Shown in pieces: positions 40,139 through 48,575 of a stretch of 64,000 bases of DNA. How positions within the stretch are numbered: the stretch's first letter is position 1; each line of letters starts with the position of its first letter. This DNA is from Rhodobacteraceae bacterium SB2. Its GTDB lineage: Bacteria > Pseudomonadota > Alphaproteobacteria > Rhodobacterales > Rhodobacteraceae. The notes under the pieces were generated by a model. That model did no database searches. It had not been told where the DNA came from and was given only the letters and a program-made list of their open reading frames with translations. The stretch spans positions 124,001 to 188,000 of the forward strand of contig LGRT01000013.1 in assembly GCA_001642945.1 (NCBI GenBank). The letters are read 5' to 3'. The translations under genes were made by a program, and so were the position numbers.

Positions 40139-40423
40139 TTAGCGCAGTAAAAGCTCAGGAAGAATGTAATCACGTAAAGAAATGATGATTACAAAGGCCA
40201 CCAAAGGCGCCAGATCCAACGGGTTGGTATTGGGTAAAACCCGGCGTAAAGGCTGATAAATAGGCTCTAACAAGCGGTTTATCCCCTGCCAAATCTGCGC
40301 CACCATTGGCTGGTGCAAATTCAAAACCTGAAAATTGATCAACCAGCTCATGATAATATGCACAATCATGATGAAAAACGCGATATCCAAGATCAGCCGC
40401 AGAGGTCCATATATTGCCATCAT
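40139..40423 (-). CDS. YggT-family membrane protein
   Basis: A 94-residue protein with two membrane helices (about residues 5-28 and 66-88). The central segment NRLLEPIYQPLRRVLPNTNPLDLAP is the family signature. YggT proteins are linked to cell division or chloroplast-like membrane assembly; the role here is not defined. It starts 83 bases downstream of arfB on the same strand. Confidence 0.9.
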   Translation of the reverse strand: MMAIYGPLRLILDIAFFIMIVHIIMSWLINFQVLNLHQPMVAQIWQGINRLLEPIYQPLRRVLPNTNPLDLAPLVAFVIIISLRDYILPELLLR

Positions 40424-40506
40424 TATTTTGAGTTCCCGTTATTTCTAGTAAACTACCTAGTGAAGCGGATGCCAAAGAACAAGGCTGGCCAGAAGTTTCT
40501 GACAAA

Positions 40507-40941
40507 TTAATCCCCGTCAAATTCGGCTTTTGATGGCCGCCCACGATTGCTTTTCACCGCGCCTCGAATTTTTTTAGCCGCCAAGCGCCGGCGTTGACTG
40601 CCCAAAGTGGGTTTGGTGGCCACGCGCGGCTTGGGGCGCTGCAAAGCTTGCTGCAGTAAAGTCACCAACCGGTTACGCACAATTTCTCGATTTCGGGCCT
40701 GATGGCGTGTTTCATCACATTGCAAGATAAGCGCACCATCTTTGGTCCAGCGCCGCCCAGCCAATCGCTGCAAGCGCGCTTTAACCGGATCGCTCAGAGC
40801 CGGAGAACGCGCCGCTTCAAAGCGCAACTCAACCGCCGAGCTGACCTTATTCACGTTTTGACCACCCGGGCCAGAGGCGCGCATGAACTGCTCGCTTAGC
40901 TCCCATTCCTCGATGATAATTTTATCCGATACGCGCAGCAT
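40507..40941 (-). CDS. arfB: Alternative ribosome-rescue factor ArfB (peptidyl-tRNA hydrolase)
   Basis: A 144-residue peptidyl-tRNA hydrolase that frees ribosomes stalled at the end of a non-stop mRNA. The catalytic GGQ motif is at residues 26-28 in RASGPGGQNVNKVSS. A basic C-terminal tail (KKIRGAVKSNRGRPSKAEF) binds the empty mRNA channel. It starts about 45 bases downstream of a strong terminator and a structured RNA on the same strand, so its expression may be controlled by that upstream element. Confidence 0.95.
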   Translation of the reverse strand: MLRVSDKIIIEEWELSEQFMRASGPGGQNVNKVSSAVELRFEAARSPALSDPVKARLQRLAGRRWTKDGALILQCDETRHQARNREIVRNRLVTLLQQALQRPKPRVATKPTLGSQRRRLAAKKIRGAVKSNRGRPSKAEFDGD

Positions 40942-40986
40942 GATTTGCCTTTTGAAGTGAAGTGAACCGCAATCCCTTTTTTAAGA

Positions 40987-41018
40987 CCAAAAAGGGCCGC
41001 TTGAAACAAGCGACCCTT
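40987..41018 (-). terminator. Intrinsic terminator upstream of arfB
   Basis: On the minus strand, AAGGGTCGCTTG (41018-41007) pairs with CAAGCGGCCCTT (41003-40992) across a three-base loop. The stem is 12 base pairs with one G-U, and TTTTT follows. The structure is strong and lies 46 bases before the arfB ATG. It may terminate a small RNA or act as an attenuator for arfB. Confidence 0.9.
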
Positions 41019-41086
41019 CGAGACTTACGGAGGTGGGCCGGTTAGGCAGCCACCAATTCAGTTGATCCTGCGATCAAGGGTTGCCT

Positions 41087-41143
41087 TCAGACGCGGCTCT
41101 CCTGAACTGTTCCGACACCTCTCTCCAATACCTCTCTAGACAC
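41087..41143 (-). CDS. Possible leader peptide, 18 codons
   Basis: GTG start at 41143, TGA stop at 41087. The peptide reads MSREVLERGVGTVQESRV. A consensus AAAGGAGG lies 7 bases upstream, much stronger than most genes here. The frame sits inside the structured RNA, and a downstream complement could cover its start. It is too short to show conservation by eye. It may be a regulatory peptide whose translation matters more than its product. Confidence 0.5.
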   Translation of the reverse strand: MSREVLERGVGTVQESRV

Positions 41144-41178
41144 TGGACCACCTCCTTTCACATTGTTGAACTCATCCT

Positions 41179-41207
41179 TACCGTGGCAGAGTTTACAGCT
41201 TTGTCAA
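41179..41207 (-). promoter_or_regulatory. Candidate promoter of the upstream RNA
   Basis: On the minus strand, a consensus TTGACA (41207-41202) precedes a weak -10 candidate (ACGGTA at 41184-41179) by 17 bases. The -35 is exact; the -10 is poor. It lies just upstream of the Shine-Dalgarno of the 18-codon frame. Confidence 0.3.
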
Positions 41208-41280
41208 ACAAATCTTTGCAGGGAAAATAAGCTTTTTCAGGCCTAGGTGAAAAATCCAGCAGGTAGACCGACACCGCACA

Positions 41281-42183
41281 TTACTTTGCGTTTAACACAT
41301 TGCGGCATTGGCCGGGCAAATCAGCCAATTGCAACACCCGCTTCGGCTTTGGCCGCGCCTTTGGACGCGGCGGGCCCGGCGGCTTTGGCTTGACCTTGGG
41401 GGGATTGAGAATTCGAGCCACCCATTTCTCGGCCTCTTTACAACCATCGCCTTTCGGAGGTGGCGGCTGATTTACGCAGCCCTGCAAGCCCGCCGGGCAT
41501 TTCAGGCGCACGTGAAAATGGGAATGATGGCCCCACCAGGGGCGGATTTTACGCAACCAAGCGCGATCCCCGCTTGCCTGTTTGCACATTTTAACCTTAG
41601 CCCCGGGAAATATAAAAATCCGCGCAACACGCGGGTCTTGCGCGGCATATTTCAAAAGCTGAAAATGCTGACCGGTCCATTTGTCATTTATATAGGCGCC
41701 TTTCGCGCGGCGCAGCGATGTTGACGAAATTTCTTCTCGTCGCGCGCGACTAAGCGATAAATCATCCGCGCGACGCAACCATATATCCACATCCAGACCA
41801 ATTTGATGGCTGGCATGCCCGCTTAGCATTGGCCCCCCGCGTGGCTGTGATATATCGCCAATATAAAGGCCGTTCCAACCGCGCAAATTACTGGCGCGCT
41901 GCGACAGTTTTTGAATGTAATTTATCGTCTCAGGGTGACCCCAATTGCGATTTCGAGACAGGCGCATGGCTTGCCAGGTGGGTCCAGATTCTGTCAATTG
42001 ATCGGCGCCCGCCAAACAGCCTTTGGCGTAGCTGCCAAACGCAGATGGGGTTTGATCCGATCCGGTTTGCGCGCTTCCAAATAAGTTTTTTGCGGCTTTC
42101 GCCCCGACCTGAAGCACTGATCCGGCTAAAATACCACAAAACAGCGGCAAAAAGAGCGATGCACTATGCCAGAAACGGATCAC
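41281..42183 (-). CDS. mepA: Penicillin-insensitive murein endopeptidase
   Basis: A zinc-dependent endopeptidase that cleaves peptide cross-links of peptidoglycan in the periplasm. The LAS-type metallopeptidase residues are visible in GGPMLSGHASHQIGLDVDIW (HxD pair) and HSHFHVRLKCPAG (HxH). A C-terminal cysteine-rich tail and a proline/lysine-rich end (PKPPGPPRPKARPKPK) follow. The N terminus is a signal sequence (LFLPLFCGILAGSVLQVGAKA). I use the GTG at 42183, with a G-rich Shine-Dalgarno at 5 bases; a TTG at 42201 is an alternative. Confidence 0.93.
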   Translation of the reverse strand: MIRFWHSASLFLPLFCGILAGSVLQVGAKAAKNLFGSAQTGSDQTPSAFGSYAKGCLAGADQLTESGPTWQAMRLSRNRNWGHPETINYIQKLSQRASNLRGWNGLYIGDISQPRGGPMLSGHASHQIGLDVDIWLRRADDLSLSRARREEISSTSLRRAKGAYINDKWTGQHFQLLKYAAQDPRVARIFIFPGAKVKMCKQASGDRAWLRKIRPWWGHHSHFHVRLKCPAGLQGCVNQPPPPKGDGCKEAEKWVARILNPPKVKPKPPGPPRPKARPKPKRVLQLADLPGQCRNVLNAK

Positions 42184-42213
42184 CGATGCCCCCCTAGTCA
42201 AGTTCGCAGCGGG

Positions 42214-43587
42214 TTATGCTATCTCACCGCTTTCTTGATCGCCATCCTTATTCACCCATCGTAGCAAAATAAGACCAATGATGAAAAGAAAAATCAGTGG
42301 CGAAACCCCCAGCCGGGGGCTTTCGGTCAACCAAGTAACCACGCCAATCAACGCGGGCGCCAAAAAGGCGGTAGCCCGCCCCATCAACCCATAAAGCCCA
42401 AAGCCTTCGGTGGCGCGTTCGGGGCTTGTGTGGCGTACCATCATCGTGCGGCTGGCCGATTGCAAAACCCCGCCAATGCCCCCAATCACCACACCGCAGC
42501 TCATAAACACCAAATCAGGCAGCGCAGATCCAGCCGCCAGCGGCACCCCAAAAAACATCTCACGGCTCATATTAACCACGGTGATACAAACTAAAATCAA
42601 AATTAAAATTGCCAGCGTAATAACCGGTTTGGGCCCGTATTTGCGATCGACGAAGCCACCCAGCCAACAAAAAACGGCCGCGGAAAGGCCTGCAACGATA
42701 CCAAAAGCACCCAAACTGCTGATGCCCCAATCCAAAACCAAGACCGCGTAAATACCCCCGAAACTGTAGAGCCCGTTCAATGCATCGCGATAAAACATCG
42801 AAGAGAGTAAATAAAGCGAAAAGCTTTTGCGGGTCTTTAAGCTTAAAAGAGAACGCCGCAAGCTGCTTAAACCGGCGCGAATGCGTATAGGCGATTTTTC
42901 ACCCGGATCCTCCTTAACCCACAAAAAATAGGGAATGATCAACACCAAAAACCAAAGCGCAACGAAGGGTCCAACGCTGCGTGTGCCTTCTTTTTGCGCC
43001 GCATCCAACCCAAATAAAGGGTCTAATTCCAAGAAAATCGTTTTGCCATTCTCTTGCTCGACGAAAAGCAACAGCATGATCATCAACGACACAATTCCCC
43101 CGAAATATCCAAAGGCAAACCCATCCCCAGAAATCTTACCAATCTCATCGCGTTTGCCCAAGGAAGGCAATTGCGCATTGGTAAAAATATAGGCGAATTC
43201 GGCGCCTATGAAGCCGATCCCAAACGCCCCCAACATCCAGAGCATGTTCGAGCCATCAGGCAGCGTCCACCAAAGGCTATAAGAGCCCAAGACATAAAGG
43301 AGCGCAAAACCAACGATCCAGATGATGCGTCGGCCAGAGGTATCGGCAATCGCCCCTAAAACGGGGGCCCCAAAGCCAATGATTAAACCCGTTATAGTCA
43401 AACACAGGGACCAGAGGCTTTGCGCTTGTGCATCTGCCTGCGTTCCGGAAACCCCCGCTGACAGGTAATATTCCGCCGCAACCGAAGCGAAATACGGCCC
43501 AAAAATAAAGGTTAGCAGCAACGTATTATAAGGTTGGGTGGCCAAATCGAAAAAATACCAGCCCCAGATCCGTTTGCGCGCGCTCAT
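42214..43587 (-). CDS. MFS transporter, UMF1/Atg22-like family
   Basis: A 457-residue membrane protein with about 12 membrane helices. The N terminus IWGWYFFDLATQPYNTLLLTFIFGPYF and the internal GFGAPVLGAIADTSGRR match the UMF1 (vacuole effluxer Atg22-like) branch of the major facilitator superfamily. Substrate is unknown. It lies 31 bases upstream of mepA, on the same strand, so the two may share a transcript. Confidence 0.9.
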   Translation of the reverse strand: MSARKRIWGWYFFDLATQPYNTLLLTFIFGPYFASVAAEYYLSAGVSGTQADAQAQSLWSLCLTITGLIIGFGAPVLGAIADTSGRRIIWIVGFALLYVLGSYSLWWTLPDGSNMLWMLGAFGIGFIGAEFAYIFTNAQLPSLGKRDEIGKISGDGFAFGYFGGIVSLMIMLLLFVEQENGKTIFLELDPLFGLDAAQKEGTRSVGPFVALWFLVLIIPYFLWVKEDPGEKSPIRIRAGLSSLRRSLLSLKTRKSFSLYLLSSMFYRDALNGLYSFGGIYAVLVLDWGISSLGAFGIVAGLSAAVFCWLGGFVDRKYGPKPVITLAILILILVCITVVNMSREMFFGVPLAAGSALPDLVFMSCGVVIGGIGGVLQSASRTMMVRHTSPERATEGFGLYGLMGRATAFLAPALIGVVTWLTESPRLGVSPLIFLFIIGLILLRWVNKDGDQESGEIA

Positions 43588-43707
43588 AATTCCCCCCCAG
43601 GCTTCATCCCCATAAGGCAGGCAAAAGCGATGAACATCAAGCAGACTTTTTAAAAACGCATATGTTCCGCGCCTTTAAAGGCAAATCGTTCCATTGCGCG
43701 CAACGTC

Positions 43708-45000
43708 CTAAACCAACACCTCAATCGGATTCTGGGCGCCCACGCCAAACACACGTTTGTAGCGCTTAATCTCGCTTTGAGGGCCCATCGCTTTGCGTGG
43801 ATTGTCTGATAATTTGACCGTCGGCTTGCCGTCGGCTGAAACAGCTTTGCACACCAAAGAAAATGAATCCAACCCTTCAGAAGGCACCAAACCTCTGAAG
43901 TCATTTGTAAAATGAGTGCCCCATCCAAAGGACACTTTCACCCGGCCGCTAAACTGGTGATGCAGTTTCTGGATCATCCCAGTATCCAGCCCATCCGAAA
44001 AAATAACCAGCTTTTGTCTGGGGTCTTCGCCGCGCTCTTGCCACCATTTGATCGCAATTTCTGCACCACTTGCCGGATCACCACTATCGATACGTATGCC
44101 CGTCCACCCCGCCAAATAATCCGGCGCATTGCGCAAAAAACCTTCTGTGCCATAGGTATCGGGCAAAATAATTCTTAAATTCCCATCATGCTCATCCTGC
44201 CAATCCGACAGAACCTGATAGGGGGCCTGCGCCAAATCTGCATCGCTATGCGCCAAGGCCGAATAGACCATCGGCAATTCATGCGCATTGGTGCCGATCG
44301 CCTCAATATCACGGCGCATGGCGATCAAACAGTTTGAGGTGCCGACGAATTTCTCACCCAAACCTTCCTGCATGGCTTGCACGCACCAATCCTGCCATAA
44401 AAAAGAATGCCGGCGGCGGGTGCCAAAATCTGCAATCCGCAAGGTCTCAATTTCGCGTAAAGTTTCGATTTTTTCCCATAATTTTGTTTTGGCGCGCGCG
44501 TATAGCACTTCCAACTCGAACCGACCCATTTTTTTCAACATAGCGCGGCCACGCAATTCCATCAGCGTCGCCAAAGCGGGTATTTCCCACAGCATAACTT
44601 CTGGCCAGCTGCCTTCAAATGTCAGCTCATATTGGCCGTCGCGTTTTTCCAAATGATAAGGGGGCAAGCGCAGCCCCTCGAACCACTCCATAAAATCTGG
44701 TCGAAACATATAGCGTTTGCCATAAAACGTATTGCCGCGCAGCCAAGTGCTTTCACCGCGCGTTAGGCGGAGCCCACGAATATGATCCAACTGCTCGCGC
44801 AATTCACCTTCATCGATCAAATCAGCAAGGCGCACCTGCGATGAGCGGTTGATCAAGCTGAACACCACCGTGGTTTGGGGTTTGTTGCGCAGCACGGATT
44901 GGCACATCAGAAGTTTATAAAAATCCGTATCGATCAATGAGCGTACGATCGGGTCGATTTTCCATTTGTGATTCCAGACGCGGGTGGCGATATCAACCAT
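43708..45000 (-). CDS. pncB: Nicotinate phosphoribosyltransferase
   Basis: The 430-residue enzyme converts nicotinate and PRPP to nicotinate mononucleotide in NAD salvage. Conserved motifs include SLIDTDFYKLLMCQSV at the N terminus, GIRIDSGDPASGAEI near residue 290-304 and VSFGWGTHFTNDF near 340-352. The start at 45000 is preceded by GGAGG at 6 bases; an upstream in-frame ATG at 45027 is inside pncA. It overlaps the pncA end by 8 bases. Confidence 0.95.
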   Translation of the reverse strand: MVDIATRVWNHKWKIDPIVRSLIDTDFYKLLMCQSVLRNKPQTTVVFSLINRSSQVRLADLIDEGELREQLDHIRGLRLTRGESTWLRGNTFYGKRYMFRPDFMEWFEGLRLPPYHLEKRDGQYELTFEGSWPEVMLWEIPALATLMELRGRAMLKKMGRFELEVLYARAKTKLWEKIETLREIETLRIADFGTRRRHSFLWQDWCVQAMQEGLGEKFVGTSNCLIAMRRDIEAIGTNAHELPMVYSALAHSDADLAQAPYQVLSDWQDEHDGNLRIILPDTYGTEGFLRNAPDYLAGWTGIRIDSGDPASGAEIAIKWWQERGEDPRQKLVIFSDGLDTGMIQKLHHQFSGRVKVSFGWGTHFTNDFRGLVPSEGLDSFSLVCKAVSADGKPTVKLSDNPRKAMGPQSEIKRYKRVFGVGAQNPIEVLV

Positions 45001-45601
45001 AATCAGCCTCCAATCGCACACCGGCATCGCGCATATCGCGTTGCGCTGCCGCCAATGAGCCGTTCACATCAATCCCGCGGCAGGCCCCCAATAAGACCCG
45101 CACGGAATATCCCAGTTTCGCGGCATCAACGGCCGAATAATTCACACAAAAATCGGTTGCCAGCCCAACCATGTCCAAAGCGCTAACGCCGCAATTTTGC
45201 AAATAACCATGCAAGCCAGTGGCGGTTACATGATCGTTTTCAAAAAACGCTGAATAGCTATCAATCAAAGGATTGCTTCCTTTGCGCAGAATAAGCGCCG
45301 CCGCATCCTGATTGATATCCGCGTGAAGCTGCGCGCCAAAGGTGCCTTGCATACAATGATCCGGCCACAGCACTTGCGGGCCATATGGCATCTCAACCAT
45401 ATCCAGAGGCGCCTTACTGTTATGGCTGCTGGCAAAGCTGGAATGCCCCTTTGGGTGCCAGTCTTGCGTTAAAATCACCCGATCATATCCAACCATTAAG
45501 CCATTGATTGCAGGAATAATCTGATCACCTTCCGACACGGCCAACGCGCCGCCGGGGCAAAAATCATTCTGGACATCAATCACCAAAAGCGTTTTTGACA
45601 T
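44993..45601 (-). CDS. pncA: Nicotinamidase
   Basis: Hydrolyses nicotinamide to nicotinate and ammonia, feeding PncB. The 202-residue isochorismatase-fold enzyme has the catalytic Asp9 in VIDVQNDFCPGG, the metal ligands DWHPKGHSSF near 53-63 and the nucleophile Cys in GLATDFCVNYSAVDA near residue 148. The last 8 bases overlap the pncB start, which shows an operon for nicotinamide salvage. Confidence 0.95.
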   Translation of the reverse strand: MSKTLLVIDVQNDFCPGGALAVSEGDQIIPAINGLMVGYDRVILTQDWHPKGHSSFASSHNSKAPLDMVEMPYGPQVLWPDHCMQGTFGAQLHADINQDAAALILRKGSNPLIDSYSAFFENDHVTATGLHGYLQNCGVSALDMVGLATDFCVNYSAVDAAKLGYSVRVLLGACRGIDVNGSLAAAQRDMRDAGVRLEADYG

Positions 45602-45719
45602 GCTTTAGGCCCTTTCGTCGCGCCACATTACGGCTACACGAGTATAACAGCAGCGAAAGGTTTTCCACCCAACATCGGCAAGTTTTGCACCCTAAAGCCT
45701 TAATAAAGCAAGTTTGGCG

Positions 45720-46673
45720 TTAAGATCGGCGTTTGAGCAACAGGCTGATCCTTGGCGTGATGCCAATATCCATCCGGCTACGCGTGCTTAAAACTGGCTT
45801 TTGCGAGCTGTCTTTTCGGCGCCGCTCGCGCAGCAAAAGATATAGACCACTCAACACGATCACGGCTGAACCAAGCATTGTCATCCGGTCGGGAAATTCT
45901 TGAAACAAAACAATTCCATAGAGCGCCGCCCAAAGCATTTGTGAATAATGCATCGGGGCCACCACCGCGGCCTCTCCAATGCGATAGGCTTTAATAATAC
46001 AGAGCATCGCCAAGAAACCCAGCACCGCCATACAGCCCAACAAGCCAATATCTTCCAAAGCAATTGGCGTATAGGAATAGGCCGCCAATGGACCCAGAAC
46101 AATCAAATTGGCAAACATCGGATAAAGCATCAAAACAATCGTGCGTTCCTCATTGCCGATTTTACGCACGATCAAAGATGAAAGCGCACCGCATAAGGCG
46201 GCGGTTAAGGCTGCAACATGGCCAAGGGTCAGCGCGGTGCTTGCCGGACGCAACACGATCAACACCCCAACAAACCCCAAGATAACGGCTGCCCAGCGAT
46301 GGGCACCAACTTGCTCTCCCAAAATCGGAATCGCCAAAACGGTGATCAGCAAGGGCATACAAAACATCAATGCATAGGTTTGCGCCAGCGGCAAAACGGA
46401 AAAAGCATAAAACGCCGCCACCGCCGTAATCACCGTTGAACAAGTGCGCAGGAACACCCAGACCGGATGATGCGGCATTAGATTATCTTCATTGCGATCA
46501 GGCAGATGAAACAAAACCACAAGCGGAAAACTGAACAAAACCGAAAAGAAAATAATCTGGAACACCGAATAAGTGTCACCCAGCATCTTCACGATCACGT
46601 CATGGCCTGAGAAAAGCGCAAAGCCAAGCAAGGCGAAAAGCGCCCCGGTGCGATTGGCGGATGTCTCTGACAT
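45720..46673 (-). CDS. DMT-superfamily permease (EamA family)
   Basis: A 317-residue inner-membrane protein with about ten membrane helices in two EamA halves. The start at 46673 (MSETSANRTGALFALLGFAL) is preferred over the ATG at 46748. Motifs such as VFLRTCSTVITAVAAFYAF and LVLRPASTALTLGHVAALTAAL-type helix turns are typical. A charged C-terminal tail of about 35 residues is added. Substrate unknown. It follows the leu genes but is separated by a terminator-like hairpin. Confidence 0.88.
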   Translation of the reverse strand: MSETSANRTGALFALLGFALFSGHDVIVKMLGDTYSVFQIIFFSVLFSFPLVVLFHLPDRNEDNLMPHHPVWVFLRTCSTVITAVAAFYAFSVLPLAQTYALMFCMPLLITVLAIPILGEQVGAHRWAAVILGFVGVLIVLRPASTALTLGHVAALTAALCGALSSLIVRKIGNEERTIVLMLYPMFANLIVLGPLAAYSYTPIALEDIGLLGCMAVLGFLAMLCIIKAYRIGEAAVVAPMHYSQMLWAALYGIVLFQEFPDRMTMLGSAVIVLSGLYLLLRERRRKDSSQKPVLSTRSRMDIGITPRISLLLKRRS

Positions 46674-46724
46674 GGCGCTCTCATTTCTGATGGGCGATTG
46701 GGTAAAACTCAGGTGCCGGAAACA

Positions 46725-46746
46725 GGCAAGGCGCATCCGCCTTGCC
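46725..46746 (-). terminator. Hairpin after leuB
   Basis: GGCAAGGCG (46725-46733) and CGCCTTGCC (46738-46746) form a perfect 9-base-pair stem with a CATC loop, eight bases after the leuB stop. On the minus strand the sequence after it is TGTTTCC, a weak T-run. It fits a terminator of the leu operon. Confidence 0.6.
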
Positions 46747-46754
46747 AAGGTGCT

Positions 46755-47861
46755 TTACAGGTTAGAGTCCAACGCTGCGATAATCGCATCACCCATTTCT
46801 GCGGTGGTGATCGGCGTGCCATCTTCGGGGCCCATCAGATCTGGTGTGCGCGCGCCTTGCGCCAAAACGGTTTCAATCGCTTGTTCCAACCGCGTCGCCT
46901 CCCCGCCCTGATCAAAGCTATAGCGCAACGCCATCGCAAAGCTTAGAATGCAAGCGATCGGATTGGCTTTGCCTTGACCGGCAATATCCGGCGCTGAGCC
47001 ATGAACCGGCTCGTACAACGCTTTTGGACGTCCATTCGCCATCGGCAGGCCAAGGCTGGCCGAGGGCAACATACCCAAACTGCCGGTCAACATCGCCGCG
47101 GCATCCGACAGCAGATCCCCAAACAAGTTATCCGTGACAATCACGTCAAATTGTTTGGGCCAGCGGCACAGCTGCATAGCGCCGGCATCGGCATACATAT
47201 GGCTAAGCTCTACATCCGGATAATCCTCATCATGTACTTTCTGAACCACTTCGCGCCATAATACGCCCGATTCCATGACATTGGCTTTTTCCATCGAACA
47301 GACTTTATTGCCGCGTTTTCGGGCCAATTCAAACGCACTGCGCGCTACCCGGTCAATCTCGCTTTCGGTATAGCGCTGCGTGTTGATGCCCACGCGCTCA
47401 TTGCCTTCTTCAAAAATACCGCGCGGCTCGCCAAAATAAATCCCCGAGGTCAGCTCGCGAATGATCATAATATCAAGGCCTGCTACCACATCTTTTTTCA
47501 AAGATGAAAAATCGGCCAAAGCATCAAAACATTGCGCGGGTCGCAAATTGGCAAAAAGATCCATCTCTTTGCGCAAGCGCAACAAACCACGCTCGGGTTT
47601 CACGCTGAAATCCAGATCGTCATATTTTGGGCCACCAACCGCCCCCAGCAAAACCGCATCGACCTCTTGGGCTTTGGCCATCGTGTCATCATGCAGCGGC
47701 GTGCCATGCATATCATAGGCGCAGCCGCCCACCAAATCTTCAAACACGTCAAAAGGCAGAGCGCGCTTGGCCCCATACCAATCGATCACTTTGCGCACTT
47801 CGGTCATCACTTCTGGGCCAATACCATCGCCGGCCAAAATAAGAAGGGAGGGGTTTGTCAT
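46755..47861 (-). CDS. leuB: 3-Isopropylmalate dehydrogenase
   Basis: Oxidatively decarboxylates 3-isopropylmalate in leucine synthesis, with NAD. The 368-residue protein has [17 protein letters not shown] at the N terminus, the substrate-binding region and the NAD-specificity segment [19 protein letters not shown] near residue 290. The start is ATG at 47861, with GAAGGAG about 9 bases upstream; a TTG at 47867 is less likely. It lies downstream of leuC and leuD on the same strand. Confidence 0.96.
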   Translation of the reverse strand: MTNPSLLILAGDGIGPEVMTEVRKVIDWYGAKRALPFDVFEDLVGGCAYDMHGTPLHDDTMAKAQEVDAVLLGAVGGPKYDDLDFSVKPERGLLRLRKEMDLFANLRPAQCFDALADFSSLKKDVVAGLDIMIIRELTSGIYFGEPRGIFEEGNERVGINTQRYTESEIDRVARSAFELARKRGNKVCSMEKANVMESGVLWREVVQKVHDEDYPDVELSHMYADAGAMQLCRWPKQFDVIVTDNLFGDLLSDAAAMLTGSLGMLPSASLGLPMANGRPKALYEPVHGSAPDIAGQGKANPIACILSFAMALRYSFDQGGEATRLEQAIETVLAQGARTPDLMGPEDGTPITTAEMGDAIIAALDSNL

Positions 47862-47969
47862 TTTCAAAGACTCCTTCGGAATATGTCATTTTGCAAAAAC
47901 GGGCGCGTTGGAAAGAGGAGCACCCCCAGCTGCCACGCCCATTTGGTTTATGAGGTCAAAGCCGCCCGC

Positions 47970-48575
47970 TTACACCCAAGGGTGGCTTACTTGTAATTTG
48001 CTTTCATAGGCATCGATGGACGCAGCTTTTTCCATCGTCAGGCCGATATCGTCCAAACCGTTCAGCAGGCAATGCTTTTTGAACGCATCCACCTCGAAGG
48101 AAAAGGTTTCCCCATCCGAGGTTGTGACGGTCTGCGCTTCAAGATCAACCTCGATGCGCGCGTTTGAGCCTTTTTCAGCGTCTTTCATCAACACATCCAC
48201 CTGCGCTTTTGGCAGCACAATCGGCAAAATACCATTTTTGAAGCAATTGTTGAAAAAGATATCGGCATAGCTTGTAGAAATCACGCAACGGATCCCGAAA
48301 TCTTTAATCGCCCATGGGGCATGTTCGCGGCTAGAGCCGCAGCCAAAATTATCGCCCGCCACCAATATCTCCGTTTCACGATATTGCGGCTTGTTCAGCA
48401 CAAAATCGGGGTTTTCGCTGCCATCATCCTGATAGCGCATTTCGTCAAACAGGTTCACACCCAATCCCGAGCGCTTGATGGTTTTCAAAAAGACTTTCGG
48501 GATGATCATATCCGTATCGATATTGATCAAAGGCATGGGCGCGGCAATCCCACTGAGTTTTTCAAACTTATCCAT
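47970..48575 (-). CDS. leuD: 3-Isopropylmalate dehydratase small subunit
   Basis: The 201-residue small subunit of isopropylmalate isomerase, which interconverts 2- and 3-isopropylmalate. The swivelling-domain motif [16 protein letters not shown] near residues 74-89 is diagnostic. It starts at the last base of the leuC stop (one-base overlap), so both subunits are made together. A 108-base gap separates it from leuB. Confidence 0.96.
   Translation of the reverse strand: MDKFEKLSGIAAPMPLINIDTDMIIPKVFLKTIKRSGLGVNLFDEMRYQDDGSENPDFVLNKPQYRETEILVAGDNFGCGSSREHAPWAIKDFGIRCVISTSYADIFFNNCFKNGILPIVLPKAQVDVLMKDAEKGSNARIEVDLEAQTVTTSDGETFSFEVDAFKKHCLLNGLDDIGLTMEKAASIDAYESKLQVSHPWV

Larger units (their letters stand above)
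40987..41178 (-). ncRNA. Structured leader or small RNA with anti-Shine-Dalgarno
   Basis: An RNA I infer to start near 41175 and end at the terminator near 40987 (about 190 bases). Along it are a perfect GGAGG Shine-Dalgarno, an 18-codon frame (41087-41143), a perfect hairpin TTGATC-GCAG-GATCAA (41077-41062), a segment GGCCCACCTCC (41039-41029) and the intrinsic terminator. GGCCCACCTCC is nearly the complement of GGAGGTGGTCC, which overlaps the Shine-Dalgarno (eight pairs, one mismatch, two pairs). The two could base-pair and hide the ribosome site. I do not recognise a named RNA family. No transcript data are available here. Confidence 0.6.

Noticed and set aside
41202-41207. Strong promoter for the arfB upstream RNA
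   Set aside because: The TTGACA is exact but the -10 is poor, so it is listed only as a weak candidate.
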